The position numbers and the translations under genes are program-made. Under the pieces are notes generated by a model. The model had not been told where the DNA came from. It made no database searches and saw only the letters and a program-made list of their open reading frames with translations. From Campylobacterota bacterium (GTDB lineage: Bacteria > Campylobacterota > Campylobacteria > Campylobacterales > Sulfurovaceae), in NCBI GenBank assembly GCA_003646505.1, contig QMKT01000098.1:1-7374 (forward strand): DNA of 7,374 nt. Direction: 5' to 3'. Shown here piece by piece: positions 1 to 6,208 of this stretch (the first letter of the stretch is position 1; every line of letters begins with the position of its first letter).

Positions 1-474
1 AAAAAAACGAGAGATATTTATCTTTATTTACCTTATCGTATGCTAAGTATCTTTCCTACCGTGGCAGTCTTTGGGAACTTGAATTTAACAACAGGAAAGG
101 CTGAAAGAGGGATCTCCTTTTATCCTACCACGGCAGTGAAGAATAAAGAGGGCATCCTCTCTTTTAGAAATAGCATTGTTTTTGATTCAAAAAAAGGTGA
201 GATTTCATTAGGACAGCAAAAAAAGAGTGTAAAGTATTTTATCTCAACACAAAATACGAAAGAAGGCAAGACTCAACTTCAGTCTCAACTCTATCAGGTT
301 GATGGTGAGTATGCCATTGTCTACATGAAGAGCTATGGGCAGTTTGTGGTGATGGATACAGAAATTTTTAAGTCTATGTATGTCCAAATGTTTATACTTG
401 GAAAATACGATAAAAATCTTTTTGAACTTGTGGTCTCTTCTCCTTATAGTAAAATTTATAAATTGAAAAAATAA
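1..474 (+). CDS. pglB: PglB oligosaccharyltransferase, C-terminal part (5' end outside window)
   Basis: The reading frame is open from base 1 and gives 157 residues before TAA, so the true start lies upstream. PglB is the single-subunit STT3-family enzyme that moves a lipid-linked oligosaccharide onto Asn in D/E-x-N-x-S/T sequons at the periplasmic face of the inner membrane. What is visible is the end of the soluble periplasmic domain. It opens with KKTRDIYLYLPYRM, very close to the equivalent stretch of C. jejuni PglB as I recall it. It keeps the MxxI sequon-recognition motif (Met14, Ile17 of this fragment, bases 40-51). It ends with YVQMFILGKYDKNLFELVV and a Lys-rich tail, again matching the Campylobacter C-terminus. 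The catalytic WWDYG motif and membrane helices must lie upstream. An internal ATG at base 40 is not the start, since homology runs in frame before it. The gene converges on the glycosyltransferase gene at 490, with only 15 bp between the stop codons. Confidence 0.93.
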   Translation, partial: KKTRDIYLYLPYRMLSIFPTVAVFGNLNLTTGKAERGISFYPTTAVKNKEGILSFRNSIVFDSKKGEISLGQQKKSVKYFISTQNTKEGKTQLQSQLYQVDGEYAIVYMKSYGQFVVMDTEIFKSMYVQMFILGKYDKNLFELVVSSPYSKIYKLKK

Positions 475-489
475 TTGTGTGAGGGTGGA

Positions 490-1497
490 CTAGTTATCTT
501 GTCCTCTACTCTGCTCCTTTTTGTCCAGAATGTAATAAAGTACTAGATAACATAGAATAAAACAACCGGCAACAGCGATATTGGTTGTGGAACGGTTGGG
601 GAAGAGCGTAGAGATAACCATGAAGGGGAGTGTGCCTGCCAGAATACAGAGCGTTGTCAACGGATTACTCTGTGTGATCTGTCTATAGATGAGCATATGT
701 AAATGGTATGCGTCAGGCTTAAGTGGAGAAAGACCTTTTGAAAGTTTTCTAATGATTGAAAATATCACTTCCCAGACAGGATAAATAAACATAGCTAAAA
801 TATACCAGGGACTGACACTTTCATATTTACTTACTAAAAATATACCTATAATCGCAACGATGAAACCCAGAAGATAGGCCCCTCCATCACCCAAAAATAT
901 TTTACCTTTTGGGAAATTCAATATGAAAAATGCAAAAGTTGATCCTGCCGTGATCAGAATAATATTGAGTATTTCCATGTTGTTCTGTTCGTAAGAGGTA
1001 AGGGCAAAAGAGAGCAGTATAAGGAGGATGATCCCTGAAGCCAGACCGTTAAATCCATCAATAATGTTAATAGCATTCATTAAACCAACAATAGCAAAGA
1101 GACTAAAGAACACTCCCGTCCAGTAGGGCATACTTATGCCAAGACCCAAATAGGTTACCACAGAACCTGTGAGCCCAATGGCACTCAGTGCTGCCAGGAC
1201 CTGCAAAAAGAGACGACGTCTGGCACTTAAAGAATTATGGAAATCTTCAAAAATACCGGAAAAAAAGGCAAGGGTAAGCGGAAAAATTAAGTTTAACCCA
1301 AGGGGGAAGATCATGATGAAAAATATCCCCAGTATGATACCTATACCCCCGGCTCTAGGAGTTGAGTCGTTATGATAGTTTTGAGGCTTATCATGTTCTG
1401 CATCATCAATAAAGAGATCATGCTTGTGACTAAAGTATATGATTGCCATAAGTGTAAACAGTGATATTAAAAATGGGTAAATAAATACAGATATCAT
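490..1497 (-). CDS. WecA/MraY-family polyprenyl-phosphate sugar-1-phosphate transferase
   Basis: This is a 335-residue polytopic membrane protein of glycosyltransferase family 4, with about ten hydrophobic segments and a usual length for WecA-like enzymes. The family transfers a HexNAc-1-phosphate from a UDP-sugar to undecaprenyl phosphate on the cytoplasmic side, the first step of a lipid-linked glycan. Visible motifs in order are DDAEHDKPQ (31-39), TPRAGG (46-51), FEDFHNSLSARRR (83-95), NAINIIDGFNGLA (141-153), FLGDGGAYLLGF (201-212) and DAYHLHMLIYR (262-272). The usual second-motif Asp-Asp is Glu84-Asp85 here. The last motif has HLHM rather than the HIHH of enterobacterial WecA. MraY is unlikely because the MraY-specific motifs are not obvious and no peptidoglycan genes are nearby. 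ATG 1497 has only a weak Shine-Dalgarno. Its placement before the first membrane helix and a good -10 upstream support it. Being next to pglB suggests work on N-glycan or surface polysaccharide precursors; that is inference. Confidence 0.88.
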   Translation of the reverse strand: MISVFIYPFLISLFTLMAIIYFSHKHDLFIDDAEHDKPQNYHNDSTPRAGGIGIILGIFFIMIFPLGLNLIFPLTLAFFSGIFEDFHNSLSARRRLFLQVLAALSAIGLTGSVVTYLGLGISMPYWTGVFFSLFAIVGLMNAINIIDGFNGLASGIILLILLSFALTSYEQNNMEILNIILITAGSTFAFFILNFPKGKIFLGDGGAYLLGFIVAIIGIFLVSKYESVSPWYILAMFIYPVWEVIFSIIRKLSKGLSPLKPDAYHLHMLIYRQITQSNPLTTLCILAGTLPFMVISTLFPNRSTTNIAVAGCFILCYLVLYYILDKKEQSRGQDN

Positions 1498-1522
1498 ATA
1501 CGAATACTTTAATTTTTATAGA

Positions 1523-1553
1523 ATTATACTGTAGGATTCATAATGTAAGCCAA
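1523..1553 (-). promoter_or_regulatory. Candidate promoter for the WecA-like gene
   Basis: Reading leftwards there is a perfect TATAAT (1528-1523). A partial -35-like TTGGCT (1553-1548) lies 19 bp upstream of it. Initiation near 1516 would give a leader of about 18 nt. The -10 is strong, while the -35 match and spacing are poor, as is common in Campylobacterota. Confidence 0.5.
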
Positions 1554-1630
1554 ATAATCAAATATGATTATTAATTTATACTTGTTTATATTAAATACTT
1601 ATTTTTTAAGGTAAGTCAGATAAAATAATA

Positions 1631-1654
1631 TTAGTTATACTAAACTATAACTAA
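1631..1654. promoter_or_regulatory. 24-bp palindrome, candidate operator or promoter of the ComEA-like gene
   Basis: Perfect 9-bp arms TTAGTTATA (1631-1639) and TATAACTAA (1646-1654) flank the spacer CTAAAC. The left arm contains a -10-like TATACT (1636-1641), and the right arm ends 24 bp before the GTG start at 1679. Perfect dyads of this size over a promoter usually bind a dimeric regulator. The regulator cannot be named from the sequence. An RNA stem is possible but would be purely A-U rich with one G-C per arm. The surrounding 1498-1678 spacer is otherwise gene-free and AT-rich. Confidence 0.5.
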
Positions 1655-1678
1655 AAATAATCATTTAAAAGGATAAGC

Positions 1679-1987
1679 GTGATAAAAAAATTAATGACAG
1701 GCGTTTTGGTATTAGCAACAACTTCAGTATTTGGTATGAGTTTAGGGCAGCTTAACAGTGCATCTAAGGTAGAGCTTATGGAAATCAACGGTATTGGTGA
1801 AGCTAAAGCTAATGCAATTATCAAAGAGAGAAAAAAAGAGAAGTTTAAATCGTTTGAAGATTTTCAGCGTGTTGAAGGCATTGGGAAACAGACTGCAAAA
1901 AATGTTAAAAATGATGTGAAATCATCTTCAAAAGAAAAAAAAGTGACAAAAAACACAACAAAAACCAGCGATAAAAAGAAAAGTTAA
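1679..1987 (+). CDS. Small secreted ComEA-like helix-hairpin-helix DNA-binding protein
   Basis: The product has 102 residues. Residues 1-19 (basic MIKK, hydrophobic core GVLVLATTSVFG) look like a Sec signal peptide, with likely cleavage after SVFG. A ComEA-type tandem helix-hairpin-helix follows: LNSASKVELMEINGIGEAKA (25-44) and FQRVEGIGKQTAKNV (62-76). INGIG and VEGIG are the two DNA-backbone-binding hairpins. The tail, 81-102, is almost only Lys, Ser and Thr. ComEA binds incoming double-stranded DNA in the periplasm during natural transformation. Short stand-alone forms without a membrane anchor, as here, are common in Gram-negative bacteria. The GTG start is chosen because AAAAGGA (1667-1673) lies 5 nt upstream. 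The alternative ATG at 1694 has no such site and would shorten the signal peptide. No other competence genes are visible. The basic tail may add non-specific DNA or envelope binding; that is inference. Confidence 0.87.
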   Translation: MIKKLMTGVLVLATTSVFGMSLGQLNSASKVELMEINGIGEAKANAIIKERKKEKFKSFEDFQRVEGIGKQTAKNVKNDVKSSSKEKKVTKNTTKTSDKKKS

Positions 1988-1993
1988 AACTTT

Positions 1994-2011
1994 GAAGAGC
2001 TTCTGCTCTTC
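1994..2011 (+). terminator. Hairpin after the ComEA-like gene, weak terminator
   Basis: A 7-bp perfect stem GAAGAGC/GCTCTTC with a TTCT loop begins 6 bp after the stop codon. It lacks a following T-run, so it is at best a weak intrinsic terminator or an mRNA 3'-end stabiliser. Confidence 0.45.
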
Positions 2012-2027
2012 GCTCTCACACTTACGA

Positions 2028-2060
2028 TATAATCCTCCTTAACCACATTTTCGCTACAAT
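2028..2060 (+). promoter_or_regulatory. Two candidate tandem -10 boxes for gltX
   Basis: A perfect TATAAT sits at 2028-2033, inside TACGATATAATCC. A second, extended -10-like GCTACAAT sits at 2053-2060, preceded by a T-rich run (ATTTTC). Both have the Campylobacterota housekeeping look, without a recognisable -35. The nearer one would give a leader of about 20 nt to the ATG at 2087, which has AAGG at 2076-2079 as ribosome binding site. Confidence 0.5.
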
Positions 2061-2086
2061 CACATAATTTATTTCAAGGTATTACT

Positions 2087-3472
2087 ATGACAGTTACACG
2101 TTTCGCACCCTCTCCAACTGGCTATCTCCACATAGGTGGGTTAAGAACAGCACTTTTTTCCTGGCTTACGGCACAGCACAATAAAGGTGAGTTTTTACTC
2201 CGCATTGAAGATACGGATATGGCACGTAACTCGGAAGAGGCAAAAGATGCCATACTCAAAGCATTTGAGTGGGTAGGGATGAGTCATGATGGAGAGGTTG
2301 TATACCAGTCAAAACGTTTTGATCTCTATAAAAAATATATTGACCAGCTCTTGAAAGAAGGCAAAGCCTATAAGTGTTACATGAGTAAAGAGGAACTTGC
2401 CACTTTACGGGAAGAACAGATGACCAAAAAAGAGCGTACACGTTATGATGGACGTTACCGTGATTTTAGCGGTACTCCTCCTGAGGGAGTTGATCCGGTG
2501 ATCCGTATTAAAGCACCTCAGGAAGGGGAGATCTTTTTTGTCGATGGGGTGAAGGGTGCGATTAGCATTGCCGCATCTGAAGTCGATGATTTTGTCATTG
2601 CCCGAGCAGATGGGGCACCTACGTATAACTTTGTTGTCGCTATAGATGATGCATTGATGGGACTTACTGATGTGATCCGGGGAGATGACCATTTATATAA
2701 TACGCCTAAACAAATCGTTGTTTATAATGCCCTTGGACTTGACCTTCCAAACTTTAACCATGTTGCTATGATAAATAATGAACAAGGTAAAAAACTCTCA
2801 AAAAGAGACGGTGCAACAGATGTTATGGACTATAAGGCAATGGGTTATCTACCAGAAGCCCTACTGAATTTCCTTGTACGTTTAGGATGGAGTCATGGGG
2901 ATCAGGAAATATTTTCTATTGCAGAGATGATAGACCTGTTTGATCCTAAGAATATTAATAAGTCTTCATCAAATTATAACCTGGATAAATTATTATGGCT
3001 GAATGCCCATTACATCAAAAACATGCCAAATGAGAAGTTGGCTGTATTACTTAAAGAATATGGTGTGAATGTGGAAGGGCATGACAAAGTAGAGTTACTT
3101 CTTGATGCAACAAAAGAGAGAGGTAAAACACTTGTAGAATTGGCAGAGCAGATCAACCTGATCCTTTCAGCACCCAATGAGTATGATGAAAAGTCATCAA
3201 AAAAAGCATTTAAAGGTGAGGCAAAAACAATTTTAGCTGATTTTGTCGTAATGTTGCAAAACTGGGAGGGAACCTTACATTTGCCATGTGACTACCATAG
3301 TGTAATGGATAAACTTGTGGAGACTAAAGAGATAGGGTTTGGAAAGATAGGTATGCCATTACGGGTAAGTCTCCTTGGAAGCATGACGGGTTCAGGACTT
3401 GATGAGATCATGGCTATATTGGGTGTAGATGAAACTGTTTCCCGTATAGAGAAAGCGATTGCCACACTGTAG
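2087..3472 (+). CDS. gltX: Glutamyl-tRNA synthetase (GltX1 type)
   Basis: This 461-residue cytoplasmic class I aminoacyl-tRNA synthetase attaches glutamate to tRNA. The class I signatures are present: FAPSPTGYLHIGG (6-18, HIGH motif) and KLSKRDG (236-242, KMSKS-type loop). LRIEDTD (38-44) and the IRGDDHLYNTPKQI block (197-210) are also typical. The anticodon-binding alpha-helical half follows from about residue 300. The Cys-rich zinc-site residues of the E. coli enzyme are absent (KCYMS instead of a CxC). Length and motifs match Helicobacter/Campylobacter GltX1 rather than the shorter GltX2, which in H. pylori charges tRNA-Gln. A second gltX and GatCAB elsewhere in this genome are therefore expected, as inference. 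The gene has its own promoter candidates and converges on mqnA. Codon use is like its neighbours and the frame is intact. Confidence 0.97.
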   Translation: MTVTRFAPSPTGYLHIGGLRTALFSWLTAQHNKGEFLLRIEDTDMARNSEEAKDAILKAFEWVGMSHDGEVVYQSKRFDLYKKYIDQLLKEGKAYKCYMSKEELATLREEQMTKKERTRYDGRYRDFSGTPPEGVDPVIRIKAPQEGEIFFVDGVKGAISIAASEVDDFVIARADGAPTYNFVVAIDDALMGLTDVIRGDDHLYNTPKQIVVYNALGLDLPNFNHVAMINNEQGKKLSKRDGATDVMDYKAMGYLPEALLNFLVRLGWSHGDQEIFSIAEMIDLFDPKNINKSSSNYNLDKLLWLNAHYIKNMPNEKLAVLLKEYGVNVEGHDKVELLLDATKERGKTLVELAEQINLILSAPNEYDEKSSKKAFKGEAKTILADFVVMLQNWEGTLHLPCDYHSVMDKLVETKEIGFGKIGMPLRVSLLGSMTGSGLDEIMAILGVDETVSRIEKAIATL

Positions 3473-3483
3473 GGGGTAGCCCC
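3473..3483. terminator. Short GC hairpin between convergent gltX and mqnA
   Basis: GGGG-TAG-CCCC starts directly after the gltX stop. The 4-bp stem has a 3-nt loop and no T-run. It could help end transcription in the 38-bp convergent gap, but it is short; a weaker nested dyad (GTCTA 3487-3491 with TAGAC 3503-3507) follows. Confidence 0.3.
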
Positions 3484-3510
3484 TATGTCTACTCAAGGTG
3501 CATAGACCGA

Positions 3511-4161
3511 TTAATTTGCTTCTCTACTCTGCTTTAAAAATAACTTCAATGATTTCTTCGCCTTATCATCCAACTGATAATAAATATGACCCAAATACCA
3601 AGTAAGTTGTTTGGGCGTAATTCCTCTTTTCTTTGCTTCTTTTTTTAAAATATACTGAGGTATGTGCATTTTTGTATGTGAAAATAAATGAGCAATTCTT
3701 TGGATATCTTTACTGTGTTTATTGTAGCAGAGTCTTGCAAATACAAATGGTAATCCAGTTTTGTCATACCATGCTTCAGCTAGATCAATACCTTTTCCTC
3801 CATCAAGATAGTGCTTGAGTGCAGCGTCTCCTATGAGGACCTTACCTTGCAAGTCTAAGACTTTGGCAAGTTGGTTTGAGGTAGCAGAAGCTGGGTCACT
3901 CTCATTCTCTCCTTCTAAGAGTAAAACACTATAGACTTTTTTATGTGCGATGATACCTAGATTTGTGCAGCGGTATTTTTTTGATTCAACCGAAGAGATG
4001 AATGCGGCGTTCACTGCCCGTCTTTTAAGGGCCTTGTTGATAGCAGAGGGGACAGCACGTTTGTACCCAAAAGACATCTTGGTGGCATTATGGGAAATGG
4101 TACGTTTTAAAAAGACTTGAAAAGGAAGAAGGTTGAGATATGAGATAGAACCAAATAACAT
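3511..4161 (-). CDS. mqnA: Chorismate dehydratase, futalosine menaquinone pathway
   Basis: The 216-residue soluble protein belongs to the MqnA (former DUF178) family, which has a periplasmic-binding-protein-like fold. It dehydrates chorismate to 3-enolpyruvoylbenzoate, the first committed step of menaquinone synthesis by the futalosine route used in Campylobacterota. Family marks are the N-terminal GSISYLNLLPF (4-14), the PSAINKAL helix with NAAFISSVES (38-60), VLIGDAAL (108-115), and DLAEAWYDKTGLPFVFA (126-142). It is shorter than the roughly 250-280 residues of many MqnA proteins, in keeping with the compact Campylobacter forms. It lacks a signal peptide, as expected for a cytoplasmic enzyme. 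ATG 4161 is supported by a strong leftward AAGGGGTGAT just upstream (4173-4164). The gene is divergent from moaD and convergent with gltX. The other futalosine genes are not in the window, which is common because they are scattered in this group. Confidence 0.9.
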   Translation of the reverse strand: MLFGSISYLNLLPFQVFLKRTISHNATKMSFGYKRAVPSAINKALKRRAVNAAFISSVESKKYRCTNLGIIAHKKVYSVLLLEGENESDPASATSNQLAKVLDLQGKVLIGDAALKHYLDGGKGIDLAEAWYDKTGLPFVFARLCYNKHSKDIQRIAHLFSHTKMHIPQYILKKEAKKRGITPKQLTWYLGHIYYQLDDKAKKSLKLFLKQSREAN

Positions 4162-4181
4162 ATCACCCCTTTTTAAGCATG

Positions 4182-4187
4182 ATTATA
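4182..4187 (-). promoter_or_regulatory. -10 box of the mqnA promoter
   Basis: Reading leftwards the sequence is TTTGGTATAATC, with TATAAT at 4187-4182. It matches the Campylobacterota housekeeping -10 pattern very well. Initiation near 4175 gives a leader of about 14 nt carrying the AAGGGGTGAT ribosome binding site. Confidence 0.65.
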
Positions 4188-4199
4188 CCAAACAAGATT

Positions 4200-4205
4200 T
4201 ATAAT
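4200..4205 (+). promoter_or_regulatory. -10 box of the moaD-moaE-moeA promoter
   Basis: TATAAT lies within GATTTATAATCGC. Initiation near 4212 leaves a leader of about 21 nt with GAGGAG ending 7 nt before the moaD ATG. The box is only 12 bp from the oppositely directed mqnA -10, so the two polymerase footprints must overlap. The leader is too short for a molybdenum cofactor riboswitch. Confidence 0.6.
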
Positions 4206-4232
4206 CGCGGTAATAGATAGAGGAGTTTTTTC

Positions 4233-4454
4233 ATGATAAAAGTAGAATTTTTAGGACCTATTGGTAAATCACCTATAGAGATGGAAGCAAAGACGTTGGC
4301 GGATGTATCTGCAAAACTAAAAGAAGATAACACGTTGACAGATTGGTTAGACAAGTGTGCTGTAGCGTTAAATGACACCATGGTCAATGATCTAAGTACT
4401 GTACTTCAAGATGGGGATAGAGTTTCTATCCTGCCTCCTGTATGTGGTGGCTAG
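4233..4454 (+). CDS. moaD: Molybdopterin synthase small subunit MoaD
   Basis: The 73-residue ubiquitin-like protein ends in PPVCGG. The C-terminal Gly-Gly is adenylylated by MoeB-type enzymes and turned into a thiocarboxylate, which MoaE uses to place the dithiolene sulfurs on precursor Z (cPMP). The length, the beta-grasp start MIKVEFLGPIG and the DGDRVSILPPVCGG end are typical of MoaD. ThiS is less likely given the moaE and moeA genes that follow. The start has a clear GAGGAG site 7 nt upstream. It is the first gene of the operon. Its amber stop is followed, after one codon (ACA) in the same frame, by the GTG of moaE. An odd point is the Cys just before the Gly-Gly tail. Confidence 0.9.
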   Translation: MIKVEFLGPIGKSPIEMEAKTLADVSAKLKEDNTLTDWLDKCAVALNDTMVNDLSTVLQDGDRVSILPPVCGG

Positions 4455-4457
4455 ACA

Positions 4458-4892
4458 GTGGAACTTTATAGTGGTCCACTAGATACCAAGGAGATATTTG
4501 GCAGATGGTTGGATGAACAAGCTGAATCAAATTATGGTGCATACATCCCTTTTGTAGGAACCATACGAGCAGAAGATGATATTGAAGCGCTCAGTTTTGA
4601 CATTTATGAACCTGTATTGCAAAAATGGTTTGATGAGTGGCAGGAAAAAGCAAAAGCATTGGGAGCAGTGGTGAAAATGGCACATGCCATTGGTGATGTA
4701 CCTGTACATACATCTTCGTATGTTTCTGCAGTGTTTTCTCCTAAACGTAGGGTAGCATTGGAACTGATAGATGAATTTGTAGAAGATTTCAAAGCCAATG
4801 CCCCTATATGGAAATATGATGTGAAGCATGGTAAACGCATTTATGCGGCAGATAGAAGCACACCGATGAATGGTGCAGGGCTTTTAAAATAA
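4458..4892 (+). CDS. moaE: Molybdopterin synthase catalytic subunit MoaE
   Basis: The 144-residue cytoplasmic protein is the large subunit of the MoaD2-MoaE2 molybdopterin synthase, which converts cPMP to molybdopterin. Family marks are FVGTIR (32-37), the ALSFDIYEP segment (44-52), IGDVPVHTSSYVSAVFSPKRR (78-98, with the conserved charged cluster at its end), and APIWKY (115-120). The Lys in APIWK corresponds to the catalytic lysine of E. coli MoaE, and Lys126 (in HGKRIY) probably to the second one. The start is GTG, 3 bp after the moaD stop. It has only a GGTGG-like ribosome site inside the moaD end, so translation is probably coupled to moaD, which would balance the two subunits. An ATG start is not available nearby. 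It is followed by moeA after an 8-bp gap. Confidence 0.92.
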   Translation: MELYSGPLDTKEIFGRWLDEQAESNYGAYIPFVGTIRAEDDIEALSFDIYEPVLQKWFDEWQEKAKALGAVVKMAHAIGDVPVHTSSYVSAVFSPKRRVALELIDEFVEDFKANAPIWKYDVKHGKRIYAADRSTPMNGAGLLK

Positions 4893-4900
4893 GGAATAGT

Positions 4901-6100
4901 ATGATCCACTTTGATGAATCAATTGAGATGATAAACAATCTTGAAATAAACAGGTATAAAACAAAAAAACTTTACCTGGTTGATGCTCTAGGGTATGTGT
5001 TGGCTGAAGATGTGGTCGCAGATCATAGCTCTCCTGAGTATCCTACTTCTGCGATGGATGGTTATGCCATCATACATGAAGATATGACACTGGGTACACT
5101 GAAGGTAGGAAGCATTAACCCTGCCGGATCTGCTTTGAAAAAAGAGGTCATTGGAGGTATGTGTATTAAAACATTTACCGGCTCACTTATGCCTCATGGT
5201 GCAGATACGCTTATCCCCATAGAGAATGTAGAAGTCTCGGGGGATGAAATTATCATTAAAGAAGAAGTGCCACAAGGTTTTTCTGTACGTGAAGTAGGTG
5301 AAAACTATGCGAAAGGGCAATTGCTTATACCAAAAGGAACAAAGATAGACTTCCCTCAAATAGGTGTAATGGCATCTTTGAACATTGCAAATGTTCTTGT
5401 CTATGAAAAGCCAACTGTTGCCATACTCTCTACGGGTTCTGAACTTTTAGAATTAGGACAAGAGCAAACAAATGATTCTCAAATACGTTCTTCAAATAAT
5501 TATATTTTAGAAGCAATTGTCCAAAAGTATGATGGTATTCCTATGCAATTAGGATGTATTAAAGATGACAAAGAGAATATCACGAAAGAAGTGCGAGCAG
5601 CTTTGGACAAAAGTGATATAGTGGTTACCACAGGTGGCGTGAGTGTGGGTGACTTTGACTTTGTCAAAGATGTCATTGTAGAACTTGGCTGTGATGTAGT
5701 TTTTAAAGGGGTTCGTGTGAAGCCAGGGCAACACATTATGGTAGCGAGAAAAGATGACAAGTTCATCATAGGCCTTCCCGGCTTTGCCTATTCATCTACG
5801 GTCACTGCATTGCTTTATCTTATCCCCTTGATAGAAAAGTTGCAGTATGGAAGATCTTCATTGCAAAAAGTAAAAGCAACACTCAAAGAACCTTTTATAA
5901 AACGTGCTAAAAAAGCTGAGTTTACAGCATGTAATGCTTCTCTTTTGCAGGGGAAGTATTATGTTGACTTTAAAGGTAAAAAGGTTGGTTCCTCTGCGAT
6001 ACTCACCAACATGCTTGGCGAGGTTGCACTACTTGAAACTTCAGAAGATGATACATCTAAAGCGGTCGGTGATGAGGTAGACATTTTACTTTTTGGCTAG
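4901..6100 (+). CDS. moeA: Molybdopterin molybdenumtransferase MoeA
   Basis: The 399-residue cytoplasmic enzyme inserts molybdenum into adenylylated molybdopterin to give active cofactor. Domain marks in order are YPTSAMDGYAI (47-57, including the conserved Asp), FTGSLMPHGADTLIPIENV (92-110), the MoCF/MogA-like domain with STGSEL (177-182), SSNNYIL (197-203) and TTGGVSVGDFDFVKD (243-257), then KPGQHIMV (274-281) and GLPGFAYSS (291-299). A beta-barrel C-terminal domain follows. GLPGFAYS replaces the GLPGNPVS of E. coli MoeA; I believe this is normal for the Campylobacterota form. Length is usual and the frame is intact. AAGGA overlaps the moaE stop and lies 5 nt before the ATG, so it is the third gene of the moaD-moaE-moeA operon. 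Metal choice (molybdenum or tungsten) cannot be read from the sequence. A hairpin starts 15 bp after the stop. Confidence 0.95.
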   Translation: MIHFDESIEMINNLEINRYKTKKLYLVDALGYVLAEDVVADHSSPEYPTSAMDGYAIIHEDMTLGTLKVGSINPAGSALKKEVIGGMCIKTFTGSLMPHGADTLIPIENVEVSGDEIIIKEEVPQGFSVREVGENYAKGQLLIPKGTKIDFPQIGVMASLNIANVLVYEKPTVAILSTGSELLELGQEQTNDSQIRSSNNYILEAIVQKYDGIPMQLGCIKDDKENITKEVRAALDKSDIVVTTGGVSVGDFDFVKDVIVELGCDVVFKGVRVKPGQHIMVARKDDKFIIGLPGFAYSSTVTALLYLIPLIEKLQYGRSSLQKVKATLKEPFIKRAKKAEFTACNASLLQGKYYVDFKGKKVGSSAILTNMLGEVALLETSEDDTSKAVGDEVDILLFG

Positions 6101-6109
6101 GATATCTTT

Positions 6110-6187
6110 AGGAACCCTAAACTTGTTTAGGTAATAAATTTTGATGTTCAATCTATCATTTATCCGTGAACAAGTTACACGGTTCCT
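6110..6187. repeat. Inverted pair of REP-like hairpins
   Basis: Two imperfect copies of one unit lie head-to-head. The left unit is AGGAACC (6110-6116) leading into the hairpin CCTAAA-CTTG-TTTAGG (6116-6131). The right unit read on the minus strand is AGGAACC (6187-6181), followed by the hairpin arms CCGTG and CACGG around the shared core AACTTGTT. The core and the 7-bp outer end are identical, whereas the stems differ but still pair (CCTA/TAGG against CCGTG/CACGG). Such paired hairpins behind a short conserved head recall REP/BIME elements. The pair sits in the gene-free stretch 6101-6208 and could also act as transcription terminator or mRNA end stabiliser for moeA. Confidence 0.55.
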
Positions 6188-6208
6188 ATGCTCTTTTATA
6201 AAACTTGA

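Noticed and set aside
1169..1375. Plus-strand open frame of 68 residues
   Set aside because: It lies wholly inside the WecA-like gene on the other strand, whose motifs are clear. The frame has no recognisable domain.
4206..4232. Molybdenum cofactor riboswitch in front of moaD
   Set aside because: The predicted leader is only about 21 nt. That is far too short for the known Moco RNA element, and no structured RNA is visible.
4527..4840. Two minus-strand open frames of 78 and 100 residues
   Set aside because: They overlap moaE completely. Their composition (Cys, His and Phe rich) is that of an antisense shadow.
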